From Pseudomonas mendocina (GTDB taxonomy: Bacteria; Pseudomonadota; Gammaproteobacteria; Pseudomonadales; Pseudomonadaceae): 64,000 bases of DNA. This document shows positions 9,934 to 18,612 of this stretch, piece after piece (positions within the stretch are counted from its first letter, which is position 1; the number at the start of each line of letters is the position of its first letter). The notes beneath the pieces were generated by a model. The model did not search any database. It worked only from the letters and a program-made list of their open reading frames with translations, and was not told the origin of the DNA. The stretch spans positions 3,348,001-3,412,000 of the forward strand of contig NZ_LR134290.1 in NCBI RefSeq assembly GCF_900636545.1, read 5' to 3'. The translations under genes and the position numbers were made by a program.

Positions 9934-9977
9934 TACCATCCTCACGTATTCACAAGGGCCTCAGCGGCCGCCAACAA

Positions 9978-9993
9978 CTGTATAAGTAGCCAG
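9978..9993 (-). promoter_or_regulatory. LexA (SOS) box upstream of recA
   Basis: CTGGCTACTTATACAG on the minus strand has the CTG-N10-CAG form of gammaproteobacterial LexA operators with the expected A/T-rich interior. Its near edge is 45 bases before the recA start. A TTGCCC hexamer lies 17 bases upstream of TACTTA inside the box, so the operator probably overlaps the promoter −10 region. Operator call is from sequence and well-known family behaviour; the promoter hexamers are tentative. Confidence 0.85.
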
Positions 9994-10020
9994 TATTATT
10001 CCACAGGGCAAGTCGCCCGC

Positions 10021-10521
10021 CTACCCCATTGCAGGATTTTCCTCGGCCAACAGCCGCAGAAGCCCCACCAGAGCGGCCTCGACCGTTTGTCGGCGCACTT
10101 CGTCGCGGTTTCCGGAGAACTGCCTGCGCACGCTGTAAAGACGCTCACCATCGCCCCAGGCCAACCAGACGGTACCAACCGGCTTGGCCGGCGAGCCGCC
10201 ATCGGGCCCTGCCACACCACTGACGGCGACAGCGTAGCGCGCCCCGCTGTGCCCTTGTGCGCCGCGCACCATGGCCTCAACCACCTCCTGACTCACCGCG
10301 CCGACGCTGGAGAAAAAGTCGGCGCAGACGTCCAGTTGCCTGGTCTTCTGCTCGTTGGAGTAGGTCACATACCCAGCCTCGAACCAAGCCGAGCTGCCCG
10401 GTATGCGGGTAATCGCCTCGGCGATACCGCCACCCGTGCAGGACTCTGCCGTGCTGACCTGAGCACCCTGCGCCTTCAACGCCTTACCAAGTTGCTCGGC
10501 CAGTTGACTGATTCTGTCCAT
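10021..10521 (-). CDS. pncC: Nicotinamide-nucleotide amidohydrolase (CinA C-terminal type)
   Basis: 166 residues, a stand-alone CinA C-terminal domain. Motifs seen: STAESCTGGGIAEAITRIPGS near residue 25 and VAVSGVAGPDGGSPAKPVGTVW near 100, both typical of PncC. The enzyme deamidates NMN to NaMN in pyridine nucleotide recycling. It lies immediately upstream of recA in the same direction, the usual pseudomonad order; the recA LexA box lies just downstream of its stop. Divergent from mutS. Confidence 0.9.
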   Translation of the reverse strand: MDRISQLAEQLGKALKAQGAQVSTAESCTGGGIAEAITRIPGSSAWFEAGYVTYSNEQKTRQLDVCADFFSSVGAVSQEVVEAMVRGAQGHSGARYAVAVSGVAGPDGGSPAKPVGTVWLAWGDGERLYSVRRQFSGNRDEVRRQTVEAALVGLLRLLAEENPAMG

Positions 10522-10701
10522 GTTCGCCTCCTTATCGAGTGCCCCACCCTACACATCTTGCACGAGCAGTGGAAATGACCATGGCCACCAGTCGACGCAA
10601 CGCACTGGCGGGCGATATCGTTGGCGTTTCGGGGTCCACGGGAAAGACGAAGTATGGGAAGATTCCCCGTTTCGTCACACCCACCGCACGTAAGGCCCGG
10701 C

Positions 10702-13269
10702 ATGACCGATCTCTCCGCACACACCCCGATGATGCAGCAGTACTGGAAGCTGAAGAACCAGCACCCGGACCAGTTGATGTTCTATCGCATGGGTGACTTC
10801 TACGAGATTTTCTACGAAGACGCGAAGAAGGCAGCCAAGCTGCTGGACATCACCCTGACCGCTCGCGGTCAGTCGGCTGGCCAGTCGATCCCTATGTGCG
10901 GCATTCCCTTCCATTCGGTCGAGGGTTACCTGGCTAAACTGGTCAAACTCGGTGAATCGGTAGTGATCTGCGAGCAGATCGGCGACCCAGCCACCAGCAA
11001 GGGGCCGGTGGAGCGCCAGGTGGTGCGCATCATCACGCCTGGCACCATCAGCGACGAAGCCTTGCTCGACGAACATCGCGACAACCTGTTGGCTGCCGTC
11101 CTCGGTGACGAACGTCTGTTCGGCCTGGCCGTGCTGGATATCACCAGTGGCCGCTTCAGCGTGCAGGAAATCAACGGCTGGGAGAACCTGCTGGCCGAAC
11201 TGGAGCGCCTGAACCCCGCCGAGCTGCTGATTCCGGACGACTGGCCGCAAGGTCTGCCGGCCGAGAAACGCAAAGGCTCACGCCGCCGCGCGCCATGGGA
11301 CTTCGATCGCGACAGTGCCTTCAAGAGCCTATGTCAGCAATTCGGTACCCAGGATCTGAAAGGCTTTGGCTGCGAGAACCTGACTCTGGCCATCGGCGCC
11401 GCTGGCTGCCTGCTGAGCTATGCCAAGGAAACCCAGCGTACCGCCCTGCCCCACCTGCGCAGCCTGCGCCACGAGCGCCTGGACGATACGGTGATCCTCG
11501 ACGGCGCCAGCCGCCGCAACCTGGAACTGGACATCAACCTCGCCGGTGGTCGCGACAACACCCTGCAGTCGGTCATGGATCGCTGCCAGACCGCCATGGC
11601 CAGCCGCCTGCTGGGCCGCTGGCTGAACCGTCCGCTGCGCGACCGTGCAGTGCTGGAGGCGCGCCAGGATGCCATCGCCTGCCTGCTCGATGGCTACCGT
11701 TTCGAAACACTGCAGCCGCAGCTCAAGGAAATCGGCGATCTGGAGCGCATCCTCGCCCGTATCGGCCTGCGCAATGCCCGTCCACGCGACCTGGCTCGCC
11801 TGCGCGATGCCCTGGCCGCACTGCCCGAGCTGCAGCAGGAAATGGCTTCGCTGGACACGCCGCACCTGCAACAGCTGGCCACGACCATCGCCACCTACCC
11901 GGAACTGGCCGAGCTGCTGGCCCGCGCCATCATCGACAACCCGCCGGCGGTGATTCGCGACGGCGGCGTGCTGAAGACCGGCTACGACGCCGAGTTGGAC
12001 GAGCTGCAGGCGATGAGCGAGAACGCCGGCCAGTTCCTCATGGATCTGGAGGCCCGCGAAAAAGCCCGCACCGGCCTGGCCAACCTCAAGGTGGGCTACA
12101 ACCGTGTGCACGGTTACTTCATCGAGCTGCCGACCAAGCAGGCCGAATCTGCACCGGCCGATTACATCCGCCGGCAGACGCTCAAGGGCGCCGAGCGCTT
12201 CATCACCCCGGAGCTCAAGGAATTCGAAGACAAGGCGCTGTCCGCTAAGAGCCGCGCCCTGGCGCGCGAGAAGATGCTGTATGACGAATTGCTTGAGAAG
12301 CTGATCGGTCACCTGGCGCCGCTGCAGGACAGCGCCGCGGCCCTGGCCGAGCTGGATGTACTGAGCAATCTAGCCGAGCGCGCACTCAACCTCGACCTGA
12401 ACCGCCCACGCTTCGTCGATGAACCGTGCATGCGCATCGATCAGGGTCGTCACCCGGTGGTCGAGCAAGTGCTGACCACCCCCTTCGTGGCCAACGACCT
12501 TGATCTCGACGACCACCGCCGCATGTTGATCATCACTGGGCCGAACATGGGCGGTAAATCCACCTACATGCGCCAGACCGCCCTGATCGTACTGCTGGCC
12601 CATATCGGCAGTTTCGTGCCGGCCACCGCCTGCGAGCTGTCGCTGGTCGATCGCATCTTCACCCGCATCGGCTCGAGCGATGATCTGGCTGGCGGCCGCT
12701 CCACCTTCATGGTGGAGATGAGCGAAACCGCCAACATCCTGCACAACGCCAGCGAACGCAGCCTGGTGCTGATGGACGAAGTCGGCCGTGGTACCAGTAC
12801 CTTCGATGGTCTGTCGCTGGCCTGGTCGGCGGCCGAGCACCTGGCGCGCCTGCGTGCCTTCACCCTGTTCGCCACTCACTACTTCGAACTGACGGTATTG
12901 CCTGAAAGTGAGCCCGTGGTGGCCAACGTGCACCTCTCGGCCACCGAGCACAACGAACGCATCGTTTTCCTCCATCATGTGCAGCCCGGACCGGCGAGCC
13001 AGAGCTACGGCCTGGCGGTGGCACAACTGGCGGGCGTGCCGGGCACGGTGATCAGCCGCGCGCGCGAGCACCTGGCGCGCCTGGAAGCCACCAGCCTGCC
13101 GCACGATCTTCCACGCCAGGAGCCCGGCCAACCCCAGGTCCCGATGCAAAGCGACCTGTTCGCCAGCGTGCCGCATCCACTGATAGAGCAACTGCACAAG
13201 ATCAATCCGGATGATCTGACGCCACGCAAGGCCCTCGAGCTGTTATATGCATGGAAGACGCAGGTCTAA
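10702..13269 (+). CDS. mutS: DNA mismatch repair protein MutS
   Basis: 855 residues. The mismatch-recognition Phe-x-Glu occurs in GDFYEIF (31–37). The connector, lever and clamp regions follow. The ABC-type ATPase has Walker [10 protein letters not shown] (about 613), the signature region [13 protein letters not shown], Walker [17 protein letters not shown], and a conserved ATHYFEL. The C-terminal part ends with a [14 protein letters not shown] dimer/tetramer tail. The ATG at 10702 ([15 protein letters not shown]) has TAAGG before it; an in-frame codon at 10621 gives an unrelated extension. No damage seen. Confidence 0.97.
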   Translation: MTDLSAHTPMMQQYWKLKNQHPDQLMFYRMGDFYEIFYEDAKKAAKLLDITLTARGQSAGQSIPMCGIPFHSVEGYLAKLVKLGESVVICEQIGDPATSKGPVERQVVRIITPGTISDEALLDEHRDNLLAAVLGDERLFGLAVLDITSGRFSVQEINGWENLLAELERLNPAELLIPDDWPQGLPAEKRKGSRRRAPWDFDRDSAFKSLCQQFGTQDLKGFGCENLTLAIGAAGCLLSYAKETQRTALPHLRSLRHERLDDTVILDGASRRNLELDINLAGGRDNTLQSVMDRCQTAMASRLLGRWLNRPLRDRAVLEARQDAIACLLDGYRFETLQPQLKEIGDLERILARIGLRNARPRDLARLRDALAALPELQQEMASLDTPHLQQLATTIATYPELAELLARAIIDNPPAVIRDGGVLKTGYDAELDELQAMSENAGQFLMDLEAREKARTGLANLKVGYNRVHGYFIELPTKQAESAPADYIRRQTLKGAERFITPELKEFEDKALSAKSRALAREKMLYDELLEKLIGHLAPLQDSAAALAELDVLSNLAERALNLDLNRPRFVDEPCMRIDQGRHPVVEQVLTTPFVANDLDLDDHRRMLIITGPNMGGKSTYMRQTALIVLLAHIGSFVPATACELSLVDRIFTRIGSSDDLAGGRSTFMVEMSETANILHNASERSLVLMDEVGRGTSTFDGLSLAWSAAEHLARLRAFTLFATHYFELTVLPESEPVVANVHLSATEHNERIVFLHHVQPGPASQSYGLAVAQLAGVPGTVISRAREHLARLEATSLPHDLPRQEPGQPQVPMQSDLFASVPHPLIEQLHKINPDDLTPRKALELLYAWKTQV

Positions 13270-13407
13270 CGCTCAATACAACAAACTGCTAGAATCGCGC
13301 GCAATTTTACGACTGCCCGGTTTACAGCCTGAGCCGCGGCCATAGACAGAGCGCCTGGCAGCCCTTCGCAGAAAGAGCCCAGGCCGCCGCCCGAGGAGAG
13401 AATCAGA

Positions 13408-13731
13408 ATGACCTTCGTCGTCACCGACAACTGCATCAAGTGCAAATACACCGACTGCGTGGAAGTCTGCCCGGTGGATTGCTTCTACGAAGGCCCGAAC
13501 TTCCTGGTCATTCACCCGGACGAGTGCATCGACTGCGCCCTGTGCGAGCCGGAGTGCCCTGCGCAGGCTATCTTCTCCGAAGACGAGGTGCCGGAGGATC
13601 AGCAGGAGTTCATCGAACTGAACGCCGACCTGGCCGAAGTGTGGCCGAACATCACTGAGAAGAAAGACGCCCTGCCGGACGCCGAAGAGTGGGATGGCGT
13701 GAAGGACAAGCTGCAGCACCTGGAGCGCTGA
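13408..13731 (+). CDS. fdxA: 7Fe ferredoxin FdxA
   Basis: 107 residues, [20 protein letters not shown] at the start. Cysteine sets [14 protein letters not shown] and [12 protein letters not shown] carry one [3Fe-4S] and one [4Fe-4S] cluster, as in the Azotobacter-type seven-iron ferredoxin. An acidic C-terminal extension follows ([11 protein letters not shown]). A strong GAGGAGAG ribosome site lies just before the ATG. A hairpin terminator follows the stop. It is transcribed toward the rsmZ locus. Confidence 0.95.
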   Translation: MTFVVTDNCIKCKYTDCVEVCPVDCFYEGPNFLVIHPDECIDCALCEPECPAQAIFSEDEVPEDQQEFIELNADLAEVWPNITEKKDALPDAEEWDGVKDKLQHLER

Positions 13732-13749
13732 GTTATCCCAGAAATACGA

Positions 13750-13774
13750 AGACCCGCCATGTGCGGGTCTTTTA
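13750..13774 (+). terminator. Terminator of fdxA
   Basis: AGACCCGC (13750–13757), loop CATGT, GCGGGTCT (13763–13770), then TTTT. An 8-bp stem followed by T residues 18 bases after the fdxA stop. Confidence 0.85.
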
Positions 13775-13830
13775 CTTTTACGGCCATTGCTCTCGCGGGC
13801 GACCCGCGGGACGTAGCAGAAATAGCGGAC

Positions 13831-13962
13831 AAAAAAAGGGGCGGCTCGCGCCGCCCACTTTTATTCCCTAATCCCTTTGTTTCCCAACTCATCGTCCTGA
13901 TGAATCGCTTCTTGCGATGTTCCTGATCATCATCCTGATGACCTGTGCTTGTCCCTGAGCAC
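13831..13962 (-). ncRNA. rsmZ: RsmZ-type small RNA (RsmA/CsrA-sequestering)
   Basis: On the minus strand between rpoS and fdxA, the position of rsmZ in P. aeruginosa. The roughly 132-nt transcript carries seven GGA motifs in RsmZ contexts: CAGGGAC, TCAGGATG, TCAGGAAC, TCAGGACG, TTGGGAAA, AAGGGATT and TAGGGAAT. Several sit in hairpin loops: GTGCT-CAGGGACA-AGCAC, TCATC-AGGA-TGATGA and CATC-AGGAC-GATG. It ends in a strong terminator GGGCGGC-GCGA-GCCGCCC with T7 (stem 13839–13856). RsmZ titrates RsmA/RsmE away from target mRNAs when GacS/GacA is active. No open frame fits the region. The 5' end (13962) is placed 8 bases after the TAATAT −10 and is approximate to a few bases. Confidence 0.9.
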
Positions 13963-13969
13963 GGTTGTG

Positions 13970-13997
13970 ATATTAGCGGTTCCAGAATCACATACAA
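13970..13997 (-). promoter_or_regulatory. Promoter of rsmZ
   Basis: Minus-strand −10 TAATAT (13970–13975) and −35 TTGTAT (13992–13997) with 16 bases between. It starts transcription about 8 bases before the first GGA hairpin. The −35 match to sigma70 consensus is moderate, as expected for a promoter that needs activation. Confidence 0.65.
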
Positions 13998-14114
13998 CCC
14001 GACTGAAATACGTTAAGCCCGTTCGATATAAATTAAATTTCCTTTAAAAACATATAATTAAATAAAACAAACCGCTTAGCGACAGTCCTTTTCAGCACAA
14101 AGTCTGACAGCGCC

Positions 14115-14132
14115 TGTGAGCAATGGCTTACA
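14115..14132 (-). promoter_or_regulatory. GacA upstream activating sequence for rsmZ
   Basis: Minus strand TGTAAG-CCATTG-CTCACA. The GacA box consensus is TGTAAG-N6-CTTACA; this differs at one base. It lies about 155–170 bases upstream of the proposed rsmZ start, the far-upstream arrangement described for rsm sRNA genes. The intervening stretch 14025–14070 is extremely A/T rich. Confidence 0.8.
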
Positions 14133-14142
14133 TGAGAGCGCA

Positions 14143-14167
14143 TAAAAAACCCGGCCGGAGCCGGGTT
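14143..14167 (-). terminator. Terminator of rpoS
   Basis: Minus strand: AACCCGGC-TCCG-GCCGGGTT followed by TTTTATG. An 8-bp stem and a T run 19 bases after the rpoS stop. It is immediately upstream of the GacA box of rsmZ, so it insulates rsmZ from rpoS read-through. Confidence 0.88.
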
Positions 14168-14185
14168 CATGATCAAGGCGACAAC

Positions 14186-15193
14186 TCACTGGAACAGCGC
14201 GTCACTGGACAGGCCATTCTTCTCCAGGATTTCGCGCAGGCGCTTGAGCGCTTCGACCTGGATCTGGCGTACACGCTCACGCGTCAGGCCGATCTCCTGG
14301 CCTACCTCTTCCAGCGTACAGCTCTCATGCCCACGCAGACCAAAACGACGCACGACGACTTCGCGTTGCTTATCGGTCAAGTCCGACAACCACTGATCGA
14401 TACTCTGCGACAGATCATCATCCTGCAGCAGCTCGCAGGGATCGGTCGGACGATCATCGGTCAGGGTGTCGAGTAGCGTCTTGTCCGAGTCCGGACCGAG
14501 CGAGACATCTACCGAAGACACCCGCTCGTTGAGGCCAAGCATACGTTTGACCTCACCCACCGGTTTCTCCAGCAGGTTGGCAATTTCTTCCGCGGAAGGC
14601 TCATGATCCAGCTTCTGGGTCAGCTCACGAGCCGCACGCAGATAGACGTTGAGCTCCTTGACCACATGAATCGGCAAACGGATGGTTCGCGTCTGGTTCA
14701 TGATCGCCCGTTCGATGGTCTGGCGGATCCACCAGGTGGCATAAGTCGAAAACCGGAACCCCCGCTCCGGATCGAACTTCTCCACGGCACGAATCAGGCC
14801 CAGGTTACCCTCCTCGATCAGATCGAGCAGAGAGAGACCACGATTGACGTAACGCCTGGCGATTTTCACGACCAGACGCAGATTGCTCTCGATCATGCGC
14901 TTGCGCCCGGCTGGATCGCCCTTCTGCGCCAGGCGCGCGAAGTGCACTTCCTCTTCGGGAGTGAGCAGGGGAGAGAAACCTATTTCGTTGAGGTAAAGCT
15001 GAGTGGCGTCTAGCGCCCGGGTGTAGTCGATGTACTTGTGCTGCTTGGAAGGTGTGGCGCTCTTGGCCTTGGTACGCGTGACCGGTGCTTCCAGGTCATC
15101 GCCCTGAACCTCGCCGAAAACGATGCCGGGCTCCATGAGGAGCAGTTCATCGTCGACGTCAAACTCCGGCGCTTCTTTTTTGATGAGAGCCAT
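14186..15193 (-). CDS. rpoS: RNA polymerase sigma factor RpoS
   Basis: 335 residues. General stress/stationary-phase sigma factor. Region 1.2 ([21 protein letters not shown]), region 2 ([55 protein letters not shown]), region 3 ([10 protein letters not shown]) and region 4 ([21 protein letters not shown]) are all intact. The start has an AAGGA site followed by ACAACAACA directly before ATG. nlpD lies upstream; in pseudomonads the main rpoS promoter is inside nlpD. rsmZ follows. Confidence 0.97.
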   Translation of the reverse strand: MALIKKEAPEFDVDDELLLMEPGIVFGEVQGDDLEAPVTRTKAKSATPSKQHKYIDYTRALDATQLYLNEIGFSPLLTPEEEVHFARLAQKGDPAGRKRMIESNLRLVVKIARRYVNRGLSLLDLIEEGNLGLIRAVEKFDPERGFRFSTYATWWIRQTIERAIMNQTRTIRLPIHVVKELNVYLRAARELTQKLDHEPSAEEIANLLEKPVGEVKRMLGLNERVSSVDVSLGPDSDKTLLDTLTDDRPTDPCELLQDDDLSQSIDQWLSDLTDKQREVVVRRFGLRGHESCTLEEVGQEIGLTRERVRQIQVEALKRLREILEKNGLSSDALFQ

Positions 15194-15223
15194 TGTTGTT
15201 GTCCTTAGCTGAGTTCGACAACA
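15192..15223 (-). promoter_or_regulatory. rpoS translation-start region with hairpin and AACAACAA motif
   Basis: The rpoS leader on the minus strand reads AAGGAC AACAACAATG. AACAACAA matches the AANAANAA catabolite-activity motif bound by Hfq with Crc in Pseudomonas, and it includes the A of the start codon. TGTTGTC (15217–15223) can also pair with GACAACA (15197–15203), enclosing the AAGG of the Shine-Dalgarno in the stem/loop. The sequences are direct observations; regulation by Hfq/Crc is inference. Confidence 0.5.
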
Positions 15224-15294
15224 GACTCTGGCGGAACCGTCCTGGCCACACCTGAGCCCGTCCCTCCTACGTGATGGAACGGGTCAGCGGCGGA

Positions 15295-16176
15295 TCAACG
15301 ACGTGGCAGATATTGCAGCGGGTCGACAGGTTTACCTTGGCGGCGAATCTCGAAGTGCAGCTTCACCCGGTCGGCCCCTGTGGACCCCATTTCGGCAATG
15401 CTTTGCCCGGCTTTGACCTGCTGCCCCTCCCGTACCAACAACCTGCGGTTATGACCGTAAGCACTTACGTAGGTATCGCTGTGCTTGATGATGATCAACT
15501 CGCCGTAGCCCCGCAAACCACTCCCGGCGTACACCACCGATCCATCAGACGCAGCTAAAACAGGCTGTCCTAATTCCCCGGCGATATCAATTCCTTTATT
15601 CAAACTACCGTTTGACGAAAAACGACTGATCACCGCGCCCTGTGTCGGCCAGGACCAACCGCTGGCCGAGCGGCTTACCGGAGTTACAGGGGTGGTCGCC
15701 GGTGTATTGGCTACAGGTGGCCGGGCCGGCTGAGTGGCAGGCGGCGCCGTCACCGCAACGGGCGGACGACTCTGCGCCGGTTGGGTAACCACCGGGGAAG
15801 TGGGCGCAGACGGTGCCGAGGTTACAACTGGCTGACTGCTACCGACCGGGCGATTGTCGAAACGGATCGTCTGGCCAACACGAATGATGTAGGGATCGCG
15901 TAAACCGTTGTGCGCAGCCAGCGCTTTCCAGTCCCAGCCGAAACGAAATGCAATGGAATAGAGGGTATCGCCACGCTGCACGACATAGTGGCCGTTACGC
16001 ACGGGCTGACGCTGCACCACCGGAGCCCGCCCCTGGTTCTGCCCGCGATCGACCACTTGCACCCCACCAGGAGGCGAGCTGACGCAACCAGCCAATGCCG
16101 AGGCAGCAAGCATGGCGAGCGGCAGACGAAAGACTGCAACTGCGCGGACTAGCACGTGAAGGACGGTGCAACTCAC
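15295..16176 (-). CDS. nlpD: NlpD-type lipoprotein, LysM + degenerate M23 (amidase activator)
   Basis: 293 residues from a GTG at 16176 that has AGGGAG 8 bases upstream; the ATG at codon 22 would remove most of the signal sequence. Lipobox ALAGC with Cys31. LysM domain about 63–107 (YVVQRGDTLYSIAFRF). A Pro/Ala/Thr-rich linker and a C-terminal LytM (M23) domain follow. The M23 catalytic residues are lost (NKGIDIA in place of H-x-G-x-D, HFE in place of HxH), as in NlpD/EnvC, which activate amidases rather than cut peptidoglycan. Directly upstream of rpoS. Confidence 0.9.
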   Translation of the reverse strand: MSCTVLHVLVRAVAVFRLPLAMLAASALAGCVSSPPGGVQVVDRGQNQGRAPVVQRQPVRNGHYVVQRGDTLYSIAFRFGWDWKALAAHNGLRDPYIIRVGQTIRFDNRPVGSSQPVVTSAPSAPTSPVVTQPAQSRPPVAVTAPPATQPARPPVANTPATTPVTPVSRSASGWSWPTQGAVISRFSSNGSLNKGIDIAGELGQPVLAASDGSVVYAGSGLRGYGELIIIKHSDTYVSAYGHNRRLLVREGQQVKAGQSIAEMGSTGADRVKLHFEIRRQGKPVDPLQYLPRR

Positions 16177-16224
16177 CCAACTGCTCCCTGAATGATTCCG
16201 AGTACGGCGACCATTGTGCCGTAT

Positions 16225-17163
16225 TTATTCGGTGCGGCCAGCATCGACCGGCCGGCGACCCGCCAGCCATTCCAGGCCCAGCACCAATACGATACCGCCT
16301 ATTGCCAGCGCCACGGCGAGTAACAGCTGCGGGTCCTGGCCGCTGATATCGGCGAAATGCGCAGGCAGCAAGTTGTTCTGCAACAGTGGCACCTGCTCAC
16401 CCTTGCTGTCGACACGCCAGGTCAGCGTTTCCTTCCAGGGCCAGACCTTGTTCAGGGATCCAAGCATCAGCCCACTGAGAAACGCCAGGCTGACGTCCCG
16501 CCAGCGCGACAATAGCCAGCTGAGCAAGCGCGCAAAACTGAGGATACCCACCAGGCAACCACTGGCGAAAACCGCCAGGACCAGCAGATTGAGGTCTTTC
16601 ACCGCGCCCAGCACGACCGAGTAAAGGCCGAGCAGCAGCAGGATGAAACTGCCCGAGATACCCGGCAGGATCATTGCGCAGATGGCGATGGCACCAGCCA
16701 GGAACAGCGTCGGCAGATCACTGCCCCATTGCATGGGCGCCGCGACGGTGATCCAGTAGGCAAATGCCAGGCCGAGCAAGAAGCTCACCACCCTGCTCCA
16801 GTTCCAGCGCCCGATTTCGCGCCCCACCAGATAGGTGGACACCAGAATCAATCCGAAGAAGAACGACCACACCGGAATCGGATGATGTTCCAGCAAATAG
16901 GTGATCAGGCGAGCGAAGGTCAGGATACTGGTGAGGATGCCGCACAGCAGCACCAGCAGAAAGGTCGCATTGGCCATCCGCCAGGCGTCCTTGATGCGAC
17001 CACGCAACAGCAACAGGAGCGCTTCGGGAATGCTGGCAATGGAACGCAGAAGCTCGTCATAAATGCCACTGACGAAGGCGATGGTGCCGCCGGAAACGCC
17101 AGGCACGACATCGGCAGCGCCCATGGCCATGCCCTTGGCGTAGAGCAGGAAATGTTTCTTCAT
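16225..17163 (-). CDS. DUF368 membrane protein, candidate undecaprenyl-phosphate translocase
   Basis: 312 residues, polytopic membrane protein with about eight or more hydrophobic segments. The family hallmarks GAADVVPGVSGGTIAFVSGIYDE (near the N-terminus, shown here across residues 11–33) and ICAMILPGISGSFILLLLG (about 165–183) form the paired PGxSG motifs of DUF368. Members named PopT have been reported to recycle the C55-P carrier across the cytoplasmic membrane. ATG at 17163 with AAGG upstream; an earlier in-frame start adds a non-family extension. It lies between pcm and nlpD in the same direction, with gaps of 25 and 48 bases. Confidence 0.82.
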   Translation of the reverse strand: MKKHFLLYAKGMAMGAADVVPGVSGGTIAFVSGIYDELLRSIASIPEALLLLLRGRIKDAWRMANATFLLVLLCGILTSILTFARLITYLLEHHPIPVWSFFFGLILVSTYLVGREIGRWNWSRVVSFLLGLAFAYWITVAAPMQWGSDLPTLFLAGAIAICAMILPGISGSFILLLLGLYSVVLGAVKDLNLLVLAVFASGCLVGILSFARLLSWLLSRWRDVSLAFLSGLMLGSLNKVWPWKETLTWRVDSKGEQVPLLQNNLLPAHFADISGQDPQLLLAVALAIGGIVLVLGLEWLAGRRPVDAGRTE

Positions 17164-17188
17164 GGATCCTTCCAGAGCGATAGAGCGA

Positions 17189-17863
17189 TCAGGCCAGCGG
17201 CCCGTTGAGTAGCGGCACGAAGCGCACCGCGTCCAGCACATGACGGGAAAAACCATCCTCTTCACGCACGATCAGCAGCAATTGCTGCACATCGCCGCTG
17301 CCCACCGGAATGACCAGGCGTCCACCTGGCGCCAGCTGATCGAGCAGGGCCTGTGGCACTTGCGCGGCGGCAGCCGTGACGATGATGCCGTTGTACGGGC
17401 CGAGCGCATTCCAGCCTTCCCAGCCGTCCCCCCAGCGAAAGACCACGTTGCGCAACTTGAGTTCGGCCAGACGCTCCTTGGCTCGGTCCTGCAGCACCTG
17501 AATGCGCTCCACCGAGAACACCCGCTCCACCAGTTGCGCCAGCACGGCGGTCTGGTAGCCGGAGCCAGTACCGATCTCCAGAACCTTGTCCAGCGGCCCG
17601 GCCGCCAGCAACAGCTCGGTCATGCGACCGACCATGTACGGCTGGGAAATGGTCTGGTTATGCCCGATGGGCAGCGCAGTGTCTTCATAGGCACGGTGCG
17701 CCAGCGCCTCATCGACGAACAGGTGACGCGGGGTACGGCGGATTACTTCCAGTACGCGCGCGTTCGACAGCCCTTCCTCATAGAGGCGCTGGATCAATCG
17801 TTCACGGGTGCGCTGCGAGGTCATGCCGATCCCGCTGCGCTGCATGTCGTCCTGGCCACGCAT
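17189..17863 (-). CDS. pcm: Protein-L-isoaspartate O-methyltransferase
   Basis: Up to 224 residues. Repairs isoaspartyl damage with SAM. Motifs: [19 protein letters not shown] (substrate site), [18 protein letters not shown] (SAM motif I), [12 protein letters not shown]. The ATG at 17863 overlaps the surE stop as TGATG, which suggests translational coupling. An internal ATG at 17824 ([13 protein letters not shown]) gives the 211-residue form seen in some pseudomonads, so the true start could be either. Confidence 0.93.
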   Translation of the reverse strand: MRGQDDMQRSGIGMTSQRTRERLIQRLYEEGLSNARVLEVIRRTPRHLFVDEALAHRAYEDTALPIGHNQTISQPYMVGRMTELLLAAGPLDKVLEIGTGSGYQTAVLAQLVERVFSVERIQVLQDRAKERLAELKLRNVVFRWGDGWEGWNALGPYNGIIVTAAAAQVPQALLDQLAPGGRLVIPVGSGDVQQLLLIVREEDGFSRHVLDAVRFVPLLNGPLA

Positions 17864-18612
17864 CAGAAGATGCCCTCCAACCAGCCATCCATAGTTTCGA
17901 GAGCCTCATTGAACGTGCGATCAAGCCGTAGCGGCGTGATCGAAACATAGCCTTGCATCACGGCGTGGAAATCGGTGCCCTGGCTGCCGTCCTCGACATC
18001 GCCGGCAGCCGCGATCCAGTAGCCTTCCTTGCCACGCGGGTTGACCACCTTGACCGGAGCTGCCGCGCGTGCGCGGTGACCGAGGCGGGTCAGTTGCACA
18101 CCACGGATATGTTCGAGCGGCAGGTTAGGCACGTTGACGTTGAGCACGGTGCGCGGCGGCAACTCGAGGCGCTCGTGCGCCTCGACCAGCTTGCGGGCGA
18201 AATAGGCGGCGGTCGGCAGGTTGTCGGGAAGACGCGACAACAGCGAAAAGGCGAAAGCCGGCTTGCTCAGGAAGCGACCTTCCAGCGCCGCGGCGACGGT
18301 GCCGGAATAGAGCACGTCATCACCCAGGTTGGCGCCCAGGTTGATGCCGGAGACGACCATATCCGGGGTCTGCTCGAGCAAGCCGTTGAGCCCCAGGTGC
18401 ACGCAGTCGGTCGGCGTGCCGTTGAGGCTGATGTAACCGTTGGCCAAAGCCATCGGATGTAGCGGACGGTCGAGCGTCAGCGCACTGCTGGCACCGCTGC
18501 GGTCTTCGGCTGGGGCGATCACCACACACTCGGCGTAGTCGGCCAGCGCCTGGTGCAACGCGGCGATACCGGGCGCGTTCACCCCGTCGTCGTTGGAAAT
18601 CAGAATTCGCAT
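17863..18612 (-). CDS. surE: 5'/3'-nucleotidase SurE
   Basis: 249 residues. [16 protein letters not shown] carries the metal-binding D8-D9; SGASSALT and [21 protein letters not shown] complete the active site. SurE dephosphorylates nucleoside monophosphates and affects stationary-phase survival. Overlaps truD upstream by 13 bases and pcm downstream by one base, so truD–surE–pcm are one operon. Confidence 0.95.
   Translation of the reverse strand: MRILISNDDGVNAPGIAALHQALADYAECVVIAPAEDRSGASSALTLDRPLHPMALANGYISLNGTPTDCVHLGLNGLLEQTPDMVVSGINLGANLGDDVLYSGTVAAALEGRFLSKPAFAFSLLSRLPDNLPTAAYFARKLVEAHERLELPPRTVLNVNVPNLPLEHIRGVQLTRLGHRARAAAPVKVVNPRGKEGYWIAAAGDVEDGSQGTDFHAVMQGYVSITPLRLDRTFNEALETMDGWLEGIF

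Noticed and set aside
13862..14142. Possible short peptides in the fdxA–rpoS gap
   Set aside because: Short frames only, without ribosome sites; the GGA hairpins, promoter and terminator explain the gap as rsmZ.
17824..17863. Shorter start for pcm at 17824
   Set aside because: Possible (211-residue form), but the TGATG overlap with surE favours the longer start; not settled.
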